Below, in pieces: positions 1-12,115 of a DNA stretch of 64,000 nt (its first letter is position 1; every line of letters begins with the position of its first letter). The stretch is from NCBI GenBank assembly GCA_920105625.2, contig OV050031.1, forward strand, positions 223,310,194-223,374,193, read 5' to 3'. The position numbers and the translations under genes are program-made. The notes beneath the pieces are model-generated. The model ran no database searches. It was not told the DNA's origin and was given only the letters and a program-made list of their open reading frames with translations. Source of the DNA: Clusia tigrina (lineage: Eukaryota; Arthropoda; Insecta; Diptera; Clusiidae).

Positions 1-453
1 GGGGTAGAATTGTATGAAACAACAAACCCGAAGGGTTCTACATTTCGCCTAAAGAGAAACTGACTGTTCACATCCTGAGACTAGAAAAGTTACCCCACCA
101 AATTAAGCGAAAAGGAAATATACAAAAGGACCTGTAATAGTGGTGGGAGTACCGGTAGATTTGTGACTTTATCTCAGATATCAGCAAATAGAACAGAGAA
201 AAGCTCAGAATTACACGCAATGAAATGCTAAGTGGGAAGAATATTCTGCTGACGAACACCGGACACCGCTGAGCATGCTCTGAAATGTTCGTTACAGAGT
301 ATAGTATGGTGTGAGAATGAAATTTGCCCTCTGACAAATTTCACTCACACGAAAACTAATAAAACAATAGTAGGCGAGAAAAATTGTATAAAGTCGAAAA
401 ATGCGGGGAATCATTCATTCATTCATTCGTTCTTCAAAATAAACTGACAACTG
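1..453. other. No gene seen
   Basis: AT-rich sequence with a short ATTC repeat near 411-430. The short antisense open frame at 68-337 has no recognisable domain and is probably chance. Confidence 0.5.
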
Positions 454-770
454 TTTGCTAGTCACGCGTTCCAGATTATCTCAAGTCACGCGAGTTCCAG
501 GACTCGCCCAGATCCTTTGCTAGTCACGCGTTCCGGATCATCTCATCTCAAGTCACGCGAGTTCCAGGACTCGCCCAGATCCTTTGCTAGTCACGCGTTC
601 CGGATCATCTCATCTCAAGTCACGCGAGTTCCAGGACTCGTCCAGATCCTTTGCTAGTCACGCGTTCCGGATCATCTCATCTCAAGTCACGCGTGTTCCG
701 GTACTCACCCAGGTCCTTTGCTAGTCACGCGTTCCGGATCATCTCAAGTCACGCGAGTTCCAGGACTCGC
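454..770. repeat. 67-bp tandem repeat, five copies
   Basis: Copies begin with TTTGCTAGTCACGCG at 454, 516, 583, 650 and 717 (spacing 62, 67, 67, 67). The last copy is partial. Each unit carries two TCACGCG words and ends in AGGACTCGCCCAGATCC or a variant. The copies differ at only a few bases, so the expansion looks recent. Confidence 0.95.
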
Positions 771-1245
771 TAGGAATCTACTGTAGTCAGAAAGAATAAA
801 TAATTCTGTATACGACCCCTGGACTCCGCTGAGTTTTACCCCGGCAAAAAGAAGAGTCGTTACAATGGAATATGGATGTTTCGTGCCTCGTGTGATCTCA
901 CGACCATTTTCTGTACAAGTTCTGCAAGGGGGACAAATATACTTTGACTGATATATGCCGCGATCGATTCGGTGGCCACAACTCTCTAAATTTGGCTTAT
1001 TTTGGTATATGTGTGGAATTAGGTTAAGTTAGGTTAGATTGAGAGCCTTCTTCGGGGAAGCTCACTTAAGGACATAAACGAACGAATTATGATACCATAA
1101 GAAACCGGCACGACTCCTCCATCTACCGCGTGGGGAGCCATTGTGATTCCGATGTGAACCTGGCTATGTGCCTAATCTCAATGATAATTTGATCAGTATA
1201 TATCTAATTACAATTACAAATCTTTGGGACGGCGTTATCTTAAAC
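771..1245. other. No gene; possible retroelement 3' end, antisense
   Basis: Mostly unremarkable. An AGGTTAAGTTAGGTTAG stretch near 1020 is the reverse of the CCTAACCTAACCTA tail seen at about 23838, and AGCCATTGTGATTC near 1137 resembles words found near other element ends here. This hints at a decayed non-LTR 3' end, without coding support. Confidence 0.3.
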
Positions 1246-1436
1246 GAGTTGGAAGTCGTTATTTTTAACGAGTTGAAAGTCGTTATTTTCAACGAGTTGG
1301 AAGTCGTTATTTTGAACAAGTTGAAAGTCGTTGTTTTTAACGAGGTGGAAGTCGTTATTTCCAACGAGTTGAAAGTCATTATTTTCAAAAATTTGGAAGT
1401 CGTTATTTTAACGATTTGGAAGTTGTTATTTTGAGC
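1246..1436. repeat. 24-bp tandem repeat, about eight copies
   Basis: Units of the type GAGTTGGAAGTCGTTATTTT follow each other at 24-base spacing (one of 23). GTTGGAAG and GTTGAAAG versions mostly alternate, so the array grew partly as a 48-bp dimer. The unit is eight codons long and lacks stops, so both strands stay open. Those open frames are a by-product of the unit length. Confidence 0.92.
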
Positions 1437-1970
1437 AAGTTAGCGACTAGTCACATCTTTATGGTGTGTCCATAGAATAAGAATACTTCTTCCAAATAAA
1501 ACTGTACGTATTTGTCCATATAATTTCAAGCCTAGTCCCTAAAATTTCGTATATCGAGTTTCGATATCGAAAAATTATTATTTCTAACTACGAAAACTTT
1601 ACATTAAATCATCTTACTCAGTGTCACTGGAGAACCCAAGAGAGTCTGTTGTTGTTTAAGTATGAAAGAGAGAAGAAGAAAGAGAGAAAAACAGGATTAA
1701 CAAATGAGAAACGTGGTGGATTCTCTGGTTATCCTGGTAATGGGCTACAATGCAAAATACAGATATCATGGTAGATCATACTAATTGTGACCTGAAGAGC
1801 AAATATTGGAGTATCGAATCGTCACATTTGAGACTCAATTGCTATGCAGAAAAATTAGAGTAGTTTACTTGCTGAGAATTATTTCATTCTTTTAAATACA
1901 GCAGTGTTTCTAAACAGTGAAGTTCTAGAAAATGTTGGCAGATTCAAGGAAGAAGCAACGAGAACAATAG
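1437..1970. other. No gene seen
   Basis: AT-rich sequence with a GAGA-rich patch near 1660-1690 and no recognisable feature. Confidence 0.5.
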
Positions 1971-2640
1971 GCTAAAATTTAATATACCCAACATAGATGG
2001 CAGACTGCAGGACTCGAGGAAGAATGATTTGGCATAGTAAGTGGTAGACTGCAGAGCTACATTGAATATACCCAAACAAGTTGAACATTGAATATTCCCA
2101 AACAAGTTGGCAGACTGCAAGGCTCAAGGAAGAGGGAAGTAGCATAGGAGAGTAAAATTGAATACAACTAAACAAGTTGAGAGACTCCTAGACTCAGGGA
2201 AGAATAAACTAGAATAGCAGAGTTGGTACACTTCAAGACTCATGGAAGAAGGATTTAGCATATCAAGGAAGAAGCACCTAGAATGGCAGAGTAAATTTAA
2301 TATCCACAAACAAGTTGGCTTAGGATGTAGCAACTAGAATAGAAAAATAAAATTGAATACACCCAACCCAGATGACAGAGTGCAGGACTCAAGGAAGAAG
2401 GATTTGGCATAGTGAATAAAATTGAATATACCCAACCCAGATGACAGACTCCCAGATTCAGGGAAGAATCAACTAGATGAGCAGAGCAAAACTGAATACA
2501 CCCAACCCAGTTGGCAGACTGCACGACTCAAGCAAGAAGGAACTACCATAGGAGATTAAAATAGAATATAACCAATCCAGTTGACATACTCCTAAGCTAA
2601 AGGAAGAAGTAACTAGCACAGCAGTGCAAAATTAAATATA
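1971..2640. repeat. Degenerate tandem repeat of about 65-72 bp
   Basis: Roughly nine diverged copies share the words TTGAATATACCCAA, CAAGTTGGCAGACTGCA and ACTCAAGGAAGAAGG. Spacing varies through small indels. Divergence is much higher than in the neighbouring 67-bp array, so it is older. Confidence 0.85.
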
Positions 2641-3148
2641 TTCCACTCAAATCGCAGTAGAAATTTGCCTTTGAACACTCCCCACACTCACCGTGTTCAT
2701 CTCATTCGAAAGAACACTGAGAGCACTTCATAAAAGTAAAGCACCCACAGTTGTTGTGAACTTTGAACGAACTTCTTTAATTGGCCGCTAAGTGCCTACT
2801 TAGCACCTCTTAAGACGAGAACTTTTAATAACCAATGCAAACAGCAAATTGAAATTTAATAGTCTCATTTTCCGCTCGAAGCACGCTGCCTGCGGTTTCA
2901 CTCATTGTAATACTCAATTCTTGGCAACTACACAATCGATGTAAGTGATTATGTATCCGTGGCGTCGTTGCTTGAACTGGAGCAGAGCACTTGTAGTGTT
3001 GCCCAAGTCAACTTACATGAGCAATTGATCATTTGGTCAATCGGTGCAGAATTGTGTGGGTTGGAAATTTAGTGTTGGAAGCGAATGGTTTGGCAGAGTT
3101 AAGATGCAACTATGATGAACTATGGATGGGCTAGGTATTTCTGCGTAA
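2641..3148. other. No gene seen
   Basis: Unique AT-rich DNA without a recognisable coding or structural feature. Confidence 0.5.
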
Positions 3149-3246
3149 AGTCCGTTCCGTTTATTATGGTTCAGGCCTGACACCAGTGTGAAGTGAAGTG
3201 GAGCTGGCAGGTTTGGGATTTATACCTATATATTTATATATATATA

Positions 3247-3313
<67 letters not shown>

Positions 3314-3600
3314 TCTGTATAGATTCCGTTCCGTTTCTTATAGTTCAGTCCTTGCCCCAGTGTGGTGTGATGTGGAGCCTCCAAGTTTCGCATTCATACC
3401 ACATCATTTTTGTGTAGATTCCATTCCGTATGTTATAGGTCAGGCTTTGCACCGGTGTGGAGTGATGAGGAGCTTCCAATTCTCCCATTCATACCTATAT
3501 ATCATTTTTGTATAGATTCCATTCCATTTGTTATGATTCAGGCCTTCCACCACTGTGGAGTGATGTGGAGCGTCCAAGTTCGCATTCGTATATGTCAGCT
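3149..3600. repeat. Four ~97-bp tandem copies, first copy disrupted by (TA)n
   Basis: Copies start with variants of ATTCCGTTCCGTTT near 3150, 3321, 3419 and 3516. Each continues TATGGTTCAGGC, CAGTGTGGAGTGATGTGGAGC and CATTCATACCTATATATC. The first copy carries a long TATA expansion at 3225-3309 at the place where the third copy has only CCTATATATC. Confidence 0.9.
3225..3309. repeat. (TA)n microsatellite
   Basis: About 85 bases of almost pure TA, with a few TTTA interruptions at the 5' side, lying inside a ~97-bp minisatellite unit. Confidence 0.98.
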
Positions 3601-6599
3601 GCATGACTTTGAAGGTTTCTGTTACCACAAAACCATACGTTAAAAGCTGCACACAACTCCTGCTATGGATTTGATCCTTTATGAATGTTTTTATGATTGT
3701 TGGGCACTGCTTTGCCCTCATCGTATCAGTTATGGTTGCCAGTTCTTCCCCCATTTCAGAGATATTGAGATGTAACCAGCACATAAATCTAATAAAGTGT
3801 CATCTCTCGACATTTGACCATTATTTTAATCAGCCTTGAGCAACTTCGACAGAGACATGTCGCACCAGTCTGATACTTAATTTATTGCCGTCAACGTTGG
3901 CTACAAGAACTTCCAATCTGCTGATAGATAAAAAGTTCGAGATACTCGTGCATGCGGGTAAAAAAAAATTAATTGTTAGTGGCGCAGAAGTAATTCCACA
4001 GCAGACGCAAACTTTATTAAATTATTGGGGGAAAATTCAACCCAATTGGAAACCGAACCACAACTTCAACAAGCGTGTCAAATTCATGAAACGTGAAATC
4101 TGGAAATCTTCGCCAAAGGTTTCAAACTTGCAGCAATTGAAGTTAATGCCACCGCCAGCGCCACGGCGAGCTGCATGCTTTTTTCCCATCTTTTGGATTT
4201 CTGAAGTTTAAACATATTGGATTGGTGGCAAATTACCCACAAGTACACAGAACCGCAATAGTAACCGAGTAATTTGGCACTGGAGATAAAAGCCAAGAGC
4301 AACTTTGAAGCGAAATGGAATTCACTCGATTGCAACGTAACACGAATGAAGGATGCATGTCGTTTGCAAAAAGGAAGCTCGGAAGCTGCATAAGAGTCTC
4401 GAAGCTGGTGTTGACGTTGACGTTGGCAGGGATTGCTCATGTGGAGCACGCACACGTAAACTTTTAAGACCAAATACGAGTCTGTACGTAACGGATAGCA
4501 ATGAAATCCGAGTCCATTGATTGAAGTGAGCACGCTCGGCACGGCATGAAGTTAGGACGCACATGCTTCCCGGAAACTGTAACGCTGGCAAACAACAAAC
4601 TTGCGTAAAAACTTTCAAAATTATTTACAAAAACATTCGGGAATTCTTCCTGAGATTTCCAACAAAATTTAATTGCAAATCGTTCTTTCACTATGAAAAT
4701 GGGATGCGGAGAGAAAATACACATTGGAAACGAAAATAAACACTCAAACGTTGCAATAACAAAAACATGACAACGCGAACCTACTCAAGAGATACTTAAC
4801 GGCATTAGGCGAGGAGAAATAGGTCTGCAGGCCCAGATGCGTCGGCACTTCATTTCAATAGGGTAAAAAGCAAATAAAAAATAAATGAAAAAGGAAAACA
4901 AAGAGAAGATCAACGAGGAAAGTGCAGCGAGGAGTCGGTGTGGAGGCGTTGCATGAGAAGGAAGCACAACAATAACAAAAATGGAACTGTGCAATGCCAA
5001 ACAACAACACACACATTATTATGTGCTAATGGAAACAACAGAACAACAACAACAACAACAACAACAGCAACACAAGAGGAGCAACATCACAATAGCAAAC
5101 AACATAAACGCATTTCCATTTGGTCGTAAGAAAATTCAATAAATCGAATCAGATGCAACAAATGCTGCGTGTCTGCCCAACGCGCTTCACGAGAAATTAA
5201 TTCCTTCGAAGGCGAAAGAAGAAAAGCAAAGTTACAGAAAACTAAAAAAATAAATAAAAAATAAGCCAAAATAACAAACAAATTAAATGCACTTTTAAAC
5301 TGAAAGAGTAACAAAAGAAATGAAAATGAAAATCCAACGAGCGGCACGCAAATGCAGGCAACAAGCAAGCAACTACAACAAAAACACAAACAGTAAATCC
5401 AAAAAAAAAAACGAAAGAAAATATTAAAAAAATATTTTGTAGCACACTGAAACAACGCCGAAGCTGCTTGCAACACTCGCGTACTCAAATTCGCCAGCAC
5501 TGGCCCAGCGCCCACTCCAATATCGCGGCAGAGCGAGCAATCAACACGTTAAGAAGGCGGCACGGAAATAGCGCCACATGCATCTCTATTTACCCCGCCC
5601 ACAACGACGCTGCGACTTGGCAATTTGGCAGGCGAAGTAGGCGCAGCGTGCACAGTGCAGCGTGCTTAAGCGCCACAATTGCTAATGCCAGCCAAACGGC
5701 CTGTCAAGCAGCCCCCACTCAACCCGAAAGAGCCCAACCGTGAGGAAAAAGTAAGATTGAAAAATTCAAAATAAATTGTTGTTATTTTTGAATTAACGCG
5801 CGCGCCAAACGCCGCCGCCGCCGCCACTGCCGCCGTTGCATTTGCAGTTTGTAGCTAGTTTGTGTTTGGAGTGCCTCACGGTTGGTGGCGCTACAAGAAC
5901 TGCTCCAGCCGACTGTTGGCTGTTAGTTGTTGCCCGTTGTTCTTCGGCTCTGTGCTTCCTTCTGCCTCGCTGCCTGCCGCTGTTGTTGCCAGTGTTGGGT
6001 GCTGTTCCTTTTTCGTTGCAGTTGCAGTTCTTGCTGATAATGATGATGAAGAGTAGCATGTTGAAAGCCAACTTTATTGTTAATAAAAACTCACGCACGC
6101 GCGCACATCACACACACACCGATACTTGTGCGTATATTTCGTGGGCTGTGCGAAATATTAATTGAAAGTTCTTCTAGCAGCGCCGTTGCAGGATGAACTT
6201 AATTGAAATTTTTCTCTCATTTTTTTCAAAGGCAAATTTCATAAAGAGTTGCGCAATTTAAGAATCATATTTCAATGGAATTTTTAATCCTTAACACAGA
6301 CATGACGCTAGAAGAAAAGCAATTTTGTTTTGTTTTAATGCCAGGACTCTGAGGAGTAGTTTTATTATTTCCACGTACACTTTTCTATAGACGAAGGAAA
6401 ATTGTTTCAAGTAAAATATTCAAAGTTTGGCTAAATGGAAAACAGTCAGAGAGCACCTCAATGGATAGCGATGACTAACTTTTGAATGATGTTGGTAGAT
6501 CCATACCACATCATAATCGTCCTTCATATAAATGACAACATGGAATGTGGCTCAGGTTAATATCTATGATACCAAAGCCTCCGCTGTCATTGAGAGGAG
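3601..6599. other. Non-coding block with CAA repeats, no gene supported
   Basis: Unique-looking sequence. It includes a (CAA)n stretch at about 5040-5070, A-rich DNA at 5220-5440, a GC-richer patch at 5440-5750 and a (GCC)n tract at about 5808-5830 read GCCGCCGCC. Small open frames at 5087-5515 and 5836-6165 are low-complexity and show no domain. A GTAAGA donor-like site at about 5751 ends the GC-richer patch, so a 5' untranslated exon is possible but unsupported. Confidence 0.45.
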
Positions 6600-7110
6600 T
6601 TTCTCTAAATCAATATGAAGTAATAAAAGGAAGATAATCAGAGAGATAGAGGAGGGAATAAAAGGAAGATCATCACAGAGTTAGAGGAGGGAATAAAAGG
6701 AATATCATCAAAAAAATAGAATACTTTATGAAAGGAAGATTATCAAAGAGATAGAGGAGGGAATATAAAAAAGATTATCAATGAGATAGGGGAGGAAATG
6801 GAAGTAAGATCATCTAAGATATAGAGGAAGGATTACAAAGAATATCATTTAAGAGATAGAGGAGATAATATAAGGAAGTTCATCGAAGAAATAGAGGACT
6901 GAATGCAAGGGAGATCATCAAAGAGTTAGAGGAGGGAATACAAGGAAGATCATCAAAGAAATAGAGGAATGAATGTAAGGAAAATCATCAAAGAGAGTGA
7001 GAGGACGGAATGCAAGGAAGATCATCTATGAGTTAAAGGAAAGAATGCAAGGAAGATTATCAAAGAGATAGAGGAGGGAATGCAACGAAGATTATCATAG
7101 ATATGGGCGA
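6600..7110. repeat. ~36-bp tandem repeat, about thirteen copies
   Basis: Units of the type GGAAGATCATCAAAGAG followed by ATAGAGGAGGGAAT repeat at 35-38 bases. The unit is strongly purine-rich on the + strand. Confidence 0.92.
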
Positions 7111-7286
7111 CATAAGATTGGTGCTCATAGAATATAATATAATATAAATGTGTTGGGCTTGAATTAACCAGAATTCTCAGTCACAGGGAAAATTGTACTA
7201 TACCCAGGATAGATGCGACAGAAAGAGTGGAAAGATAGGAAAGACTTTTTTGAAGGGGGAATATGAAAAAGAAATATAAAATAAGG
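7111..7286. other. Likely 3' UTR or flank of the antisense retroelement
   Basis: Sequence between the 36-bp array and the stop codon of the minus-strand tail. No independent feature was seen. Confidence 0.3.
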
Positions 7287-7872
7287 TCACTCTTCATCGA
7301 ACTTCCTAGTTTCATTTGTGAACCTAAGAATATCGTGAAGAGGAAGAGTATGCACATTATTCATACTCAATACATCACCACCCAACAGCCATAATCTTAT
7401 TCATGCGAAAGCTGGACAACTACAGACGAAGTGCTCAGTAGTGTCGTCTTCTTCAAGACAGCATTGGCAAGTCGGATCGTTGATGGTATCCATTATAACC
7501 ACATGTTGACCGCATGTGTTATACCCAGTGATTGCACCTAACAGTAGTTTCAGGCCCTTTCTGGTTTTAGAAGAAAGGTCGTTAATTTCCTGTAGGGTAG
7601 TTTCACGAAGCACTTGGCAGTTCTGCAGGCGCCCTGCGCGGACTATCTTCTTTTGTGGTGGAGTGCACAAAGCAGTTACTCCAAAGCATGATCATTATAG
7701 AACTGATACCAAAGTAAGCTTCCGGACCCGATGGTGCAATTGCAGAGCCTTCATAGGCCAACTTGTCGGCCATCTCATTCCTTGTAGTACCAAAATGTCC
7801 AGGAACCCAGATAAGACATAACCTATTGTGCTTTGGAACACTCTTCAGTTTCGCCTTGCATTCACTGACCAA
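7287..7872 (-). pseudogene. Non-LTR retrotransposon ORF2 3' fragment (RNase H end and C-terminal tail)
   Basis: On the minus strand the first frame reads LIWVPGHFGTTRNEMADKL, the C-terminal part of the RNase H domain of I/R1/LOA-type elements, including the last catalytic Asp. After a frameshift near 7670 comes the tail with CQCC, then TEHFVCSCPAF, the Cys/His motif that ends ORF2 in this group. An in-frame stop after PAFA is followed by residues resembling the end of the copy at 33303-33929, up to a stop at 7287-7289. The fragment is 5'-truncated and has at least one frameshift and one nonsense change. It is dead, and belongs to the same family as the + strand copy at 33.3 kb. Confidence 0.85.
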
Positions 7873-8127
7873 TACAGAGGAGCAGGCAGGGTTAGGTTAT
7901 GGCCTTTAGTGGAACTTGTTTGTCATTGCAGATGCACTTCTCGTGCCAATTCTTCTGAATTACTACCCAAAACGCCACGTTCAGGATAGCGAGACACATA
8001 AAAAGCGCAAATTGTTTTGCAACTTAGATTTTTCGGGTATCTGCATTACACGATCACGATCACGAGTCTCTTTATCTGACCTTAGAATTAGTTCTATAGA
8101 GAAATTTAAAAAATCGAAAAGGTCTTA

Positions 8128-8280
8128 AGTGGGGTAACCTCATGATGAACAGGTATACTGGTAGATTGGGGTAATCTCTTGTCAACCAGGTAAACTGGTA
8201 GATTGGGGTAATCTCTTGTCAACCAGGTAAACTGGTAGATTGGGGTAATCTCTTGTCAACCAGGTATACTGGTGGATTGG
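8128..8280. repeat. 37-bp tandem repeat, about four copies
   Basis: GTAGATTGGGGTAATCTC followed by TTGTCAACCAGGTAAACTG repeats from 8161 at 37-base spacing, preceded by a diverged copy. The last copies are nearly identical. Confidence 0.93.
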
Positions 8281-11200
8281 AAATGTTTTATTAAATTGTC
8301 ACTGAAGTTCTTTCTCTGGCATTCTTACTTCTAATTGGGGTTAGCAGCTTCCTCCGCTCTACTTTTAGGCGGCTGCCTCCTTTTTTAAAAGGCGATCTTT
8401 TGTGAGGGACTTGTCAAGGATACCAATAAAATGTATGTTCTCCATAAAATCTTTTCTATGCTTCAAGTTGGTGTAGTTTGAGTATAATTAAGGATATTTA
8501 TCAGTCTCTGCCAGTTCTCCAGCTCCAACTTTACACCATCACCTCTGTATATTGTTTGACTCCTTAAATCATTGAATATTTGTTCGGCCTTTTCGGAAAT
8601 GTGGAACAATGACTCTGCATAACTATCGTTTCAGGAAAAAAGTGCGCGTTTTTAAAGCGAAAATAAAATTCAAAATTTAAGCTTCGCAATGGAAACAAAC
8701 AAAAAAATAACGCGCTATAAAAAGAAATTGCAGCACATTACTCTGGCCTGAAATAAGGATGCGAAAATACGGCAAAGAGGAATGCGCTAAAACAAGCGCA
8801 ACAACGAGCGAAATGAGTCGCATGTGGCCTGTCTAACTGCTGGGCTGCACATTTGTTGCATTCCCGTGCAGCGAGCAGCAATTTGCTGCTTAAGCGCTGT
8901 GCATCTAGATAACTTACGAGCAGCAATTGTTATAATTTTTCAGCTGCGGCAGTACGTCATGCTGCACAGATAACAACAACAACAACAACAATAATGGCCA
9001 TAAGAAGAACACAAGCCAGCGCTGCGATATTTGAGCAGTTAATTTATGGCATGTAGAACAGGGCCACTCCACTCCAGGCCACCGTGCCGCGCCACTCGAA
9101 TCGTTTTGTTGCGTGTCGTTTTGCTGCAGTGCAGTGCACTGCATTGAATTGCATTTCATGTCATTCTGAAGCGGCATAACAGTGCATAATTGACAATGTT
9201 GCGAGCAAATGATATCCTGTTGCAATATTAAAAGGATTCAAGCACTCCTCCGCACACTTTACGTGGCTGCAAATGGTCGGGCAGCAGCTGGATGGAATTC
9301 CACGCCACGCACGCTTTGGCGCTGTGCATAATTAATGAAGTGCCACTTCAGCTTAATGACCCTGTAACACTCCAGAACTCCAGAGTGCGCTTTCATAATA
9401 ATAAATAATAAATCGCAGCCTAAGTCAGTTGATGTGCCTACTTTGCAGTTTTGTGTCTGCATACACACACACACTCGCACACTCGTACACATAGAATCGC
9501 ATATCCCGGCCAGAGAGACTCGTACTTCATTTTGCATGGCCAACTGGGGAAAGCCGAGCGAAACGCGTATGTCTGTTATGACTGCGTGGGGGGTGAGGGG
9601 TTGCACTCTGCTGCCACACTGAGCCAACCGCGCCGAGCCTCGCCGGGCCGCACCATGGGGCGTATATTATGGGCGGCATTGAGTACCATAGACGAGGAAT
9701 ATTGTTGTAAATTACCCGCGGCTTAATTTAAGCCAAAAAGCAGCATAAAAAAACTTAAACAAGAACAAAAGAAGAAATATAAATTACAATGAAAAGAAAA
9801 ACGAATAAAAATCAAACGTGAAATGGGAAAATAAAAATAAAAGCAGAGAGAGAGAGAGAGAGAGAAAAAATGTAAATAATAGAAAGTTTCACGGCTCAGG
9901 CGAGGAAGCGGGGGTGGGGGCGCCTTTGTAAGAGCGCTGTGAAAAATCTAAAATAAATAGACTTTGCATAAAGTATGCATATGTATGTGTATGTGTGTAT
10001 ATGTGTGTGGGTGTGTGTCTGTTTGTAATCGAAAATGGTTTATTTATCATGGCACTCAATTTATTTACACGGCGCGCACCTTGCCCGCCGCTCTGCAACC
10101 TGCAGTTAGCTTCGGTTTGCGGCACGGCACGGCATCATCAGCAGCAGCAGCAGCAGCGCTGCTGTTTGCTCCTTGCTTATTTTATACCGCTGTTGCATTA
10201 TTCGAGCTGTTGTTAGTTTTGCTTGTTGTTGTTTTTGTTGATATTATTGCCGTTAGCGGTATCGATGTCGGTTGGTGTCCGTGTCGGTGTCGATGTCGGC
10301 ACCGAAGTTGCCAGTTGCCAGTTGCTGCTCCTGCTGCCGTCCCATGCTAGCCGCAGTTGCAGTTGTTGCCGTGTGCCGGGCTCCCTCTGCTCCCTCGGAG
10401 TCGTGTGCAGTGGTCCTGGCCAGACCACTCCACTTCACTTCACCACTCCACTATACCACTGTACTCTATCACTCATATTCGCATCCGTGCCGCTTGCTGG
10501 AACTTGCAACTTCAACACCACCGCCGTTGTACAAATAACATGTCATGTTTCATAACTCTGGGCCCTCGACGTGCAAACGAATGAACGTCCATCCATTGTG
10601 TGCAGTGGCCATTGCCAGCACTATCGCCGTCGTCATCATAATCGTCATCATCATCATCCTCATCATCATTATCAGCAGCACCAGCACCATCATCATCATC
10701 GGCGCGTTACCACTTGCAACCGACCGGAGCGGAGTGAAGCTAACACTGGCGGCCACCAAATGCATGGCAATTTAGAATTTATGGCAGCACAATGATTTGT
10801 GTGAAATTTGAAAGTGCTCACCAACCAGCTCAGTGTGAAGTTGTTAAGGGATTCTAGCTGGTGGAGTAGCGCGGTAGATGGGGGTGTTCGGGTCGTCGCA
10901 GCAGAAATTGTGCCCGACCGGAAGGTGATCATTTAATTTTAATCCGTGAGTACTTTGGTCGAAGCGGAGGGCGATTTGCTTGTCGCCTAGCCTCGCCTCG
11001 GTCGCCGCGCTTGCCCCGCGCACTCACTCGCACCCGTATATCAAATTGTGAGGTGGACAAATGGCGGCCAGAGGCTACGCTTTGGAATTGTTTTTAAGTT
11101 CAGTGTTCACTGCTTTAGAGGTCTTCATAAATATTTGAGTTGTAGGTACGCTTGCGAGTTTGTTTTTCGTAATAAAACAATTTCAAATAATGCGAAAAAT

Positions 11201-11654
11201 CGCTGTGAAATTAATTTCTTCACAAAGGCTTTTCAGTGGCAAATTAAAACGCTGTACCAACAGCAGACCTGGGGCGCAGGTGGGAGACGAGGTGGCCAAG
11301 TTGGAATGATTAAATGATACCTGGCAAACGCCGACTCCACCTAGAATTTCAATGAGCGATCCCAGTACGTGTAAGCGTTGGTTTGTTAATACAGCTTCAG
11401 GCAAAATTAAATAAACTAGATTAGTACTCGTACAAGGACATGCTCAATAGATAGGAGGGGTTCTCTTTTTGGAAGAGAACATGAATTAATGAAATTTATT
11501 ACAAACAATTTCGCTACTCGAAACGTTGGAAGCGAAACTTTGCAGTGAATTTGTGGGGGTCTAGGGAAAAATTGCTTTACAAGAGGATGATATTTAAAGA
11601 GTCACAGAAATAGCATAGAAGATACAAATTATTTTCATTAGAAAGATCAATTCA
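8281..11654. other. Non-coding block, simple repeats, no gene supported
   Basis: Unique fly-like intergenic or intronic DNA. It has a (CAA)n stretch at about 8972-8990, (CA)n near 9465, (GA)n at 9845-9864, GT-rich DNA at 9985-10022, (CAG)n at about 10139-10157 and GTC/CATCAT repeats at 10260-10700. GC content rises at 9600-9720 and 10930-11040. Small overlapping open frames here are driven by these repeats and show no domain. Confidence 0.5.
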
Positions 11655-11900
11655 TGCCATTCCTCTTTATAAATATTTGTTTATTCGAGTCGAAGATCTT
11701 ATTTCCGAGTACTCATTCCACATCCCCTTGAAGATATATACAGATATAGTGCAAGGTATCATTATATTAAAATATGCCATTCTTCCTAATAAATATTTAT
11801 ATCTTCGAGTCGAAGGCCTTAGTTCCGAGAACTCATTCCCCAGCCCCTTGGAGACATAGAAAGTTATGGTGCAAGATATATTTATATTAAATTATGCCAT
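11655..11900. repeat. ~120-bp tandem duplication
   Basis: Two copies begin GCCATTCCTC at 11655 and GCCATTCTTC at 11776. Both contain TTCGAGTCGAAG, CGAGTACTCATTCC or CGAGAACTCATTCC, and a TGCAAG block. A third copy starts GCCATTAGAG at 11896 and stops at once. Confidence 0.9.
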
Positions 11901-12020
11901 TAGAGCTTAAAAGTGATTTCTCTCATAAACACCACTGACATGTTCCTAACGAAACTCAATTTGGAGGAATATGCGACCACTTTTGCGATTCTCTTTGACA
12001 AAAGAGAAAAATATCATTAC

Positions 12021-12115
12021 GAAAGTTCAAGTTTAGTTCAAGGAAGTTCAAGTTTAGTTCAAGGAAGTTCAAGTTTTATTCAAGGAAGTTCAAGTTTAGT
12101 TCAAGGAAGTTCCAT
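12021..12115. repeat. 21-bp tandem repeat, 4.5 copies
   Basis: GAAGTTCAAGTTTAGTTCAAG repeats with one variant (TTTTATT). The unit is seven codons long and keeps a frame open that reads SSSLVQG repeatedly. I take it as a minisatellite, not a gene. Confidence 0.93.

Noticed and set aside
454..770. Regularly spaced repeats that might suggest a CRISPR array
   Set aside because: Units are contiguous tandem copies without unique spacers, in a eukaryotic context. The same holds for all arrays here.
3193..3515. Open frames through the TA tract
   Set aside because: They encode Tyr/Ile runs created by the microsatellite.
5087..6165. Hydrophobic open frames that might be a signal or transmembrane exon
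   Set aside because: Composed of T-rich or GCC-rich low complexity, no phase-1 donor compatible with 37149, and no basic furin-type site.
9964..10584. Cluster of overlapping 60-128-codon frames
   Set aside because: GT, GTC and CAG simple repeats open several frames on both strands. No domain and no consistent codon pattern.
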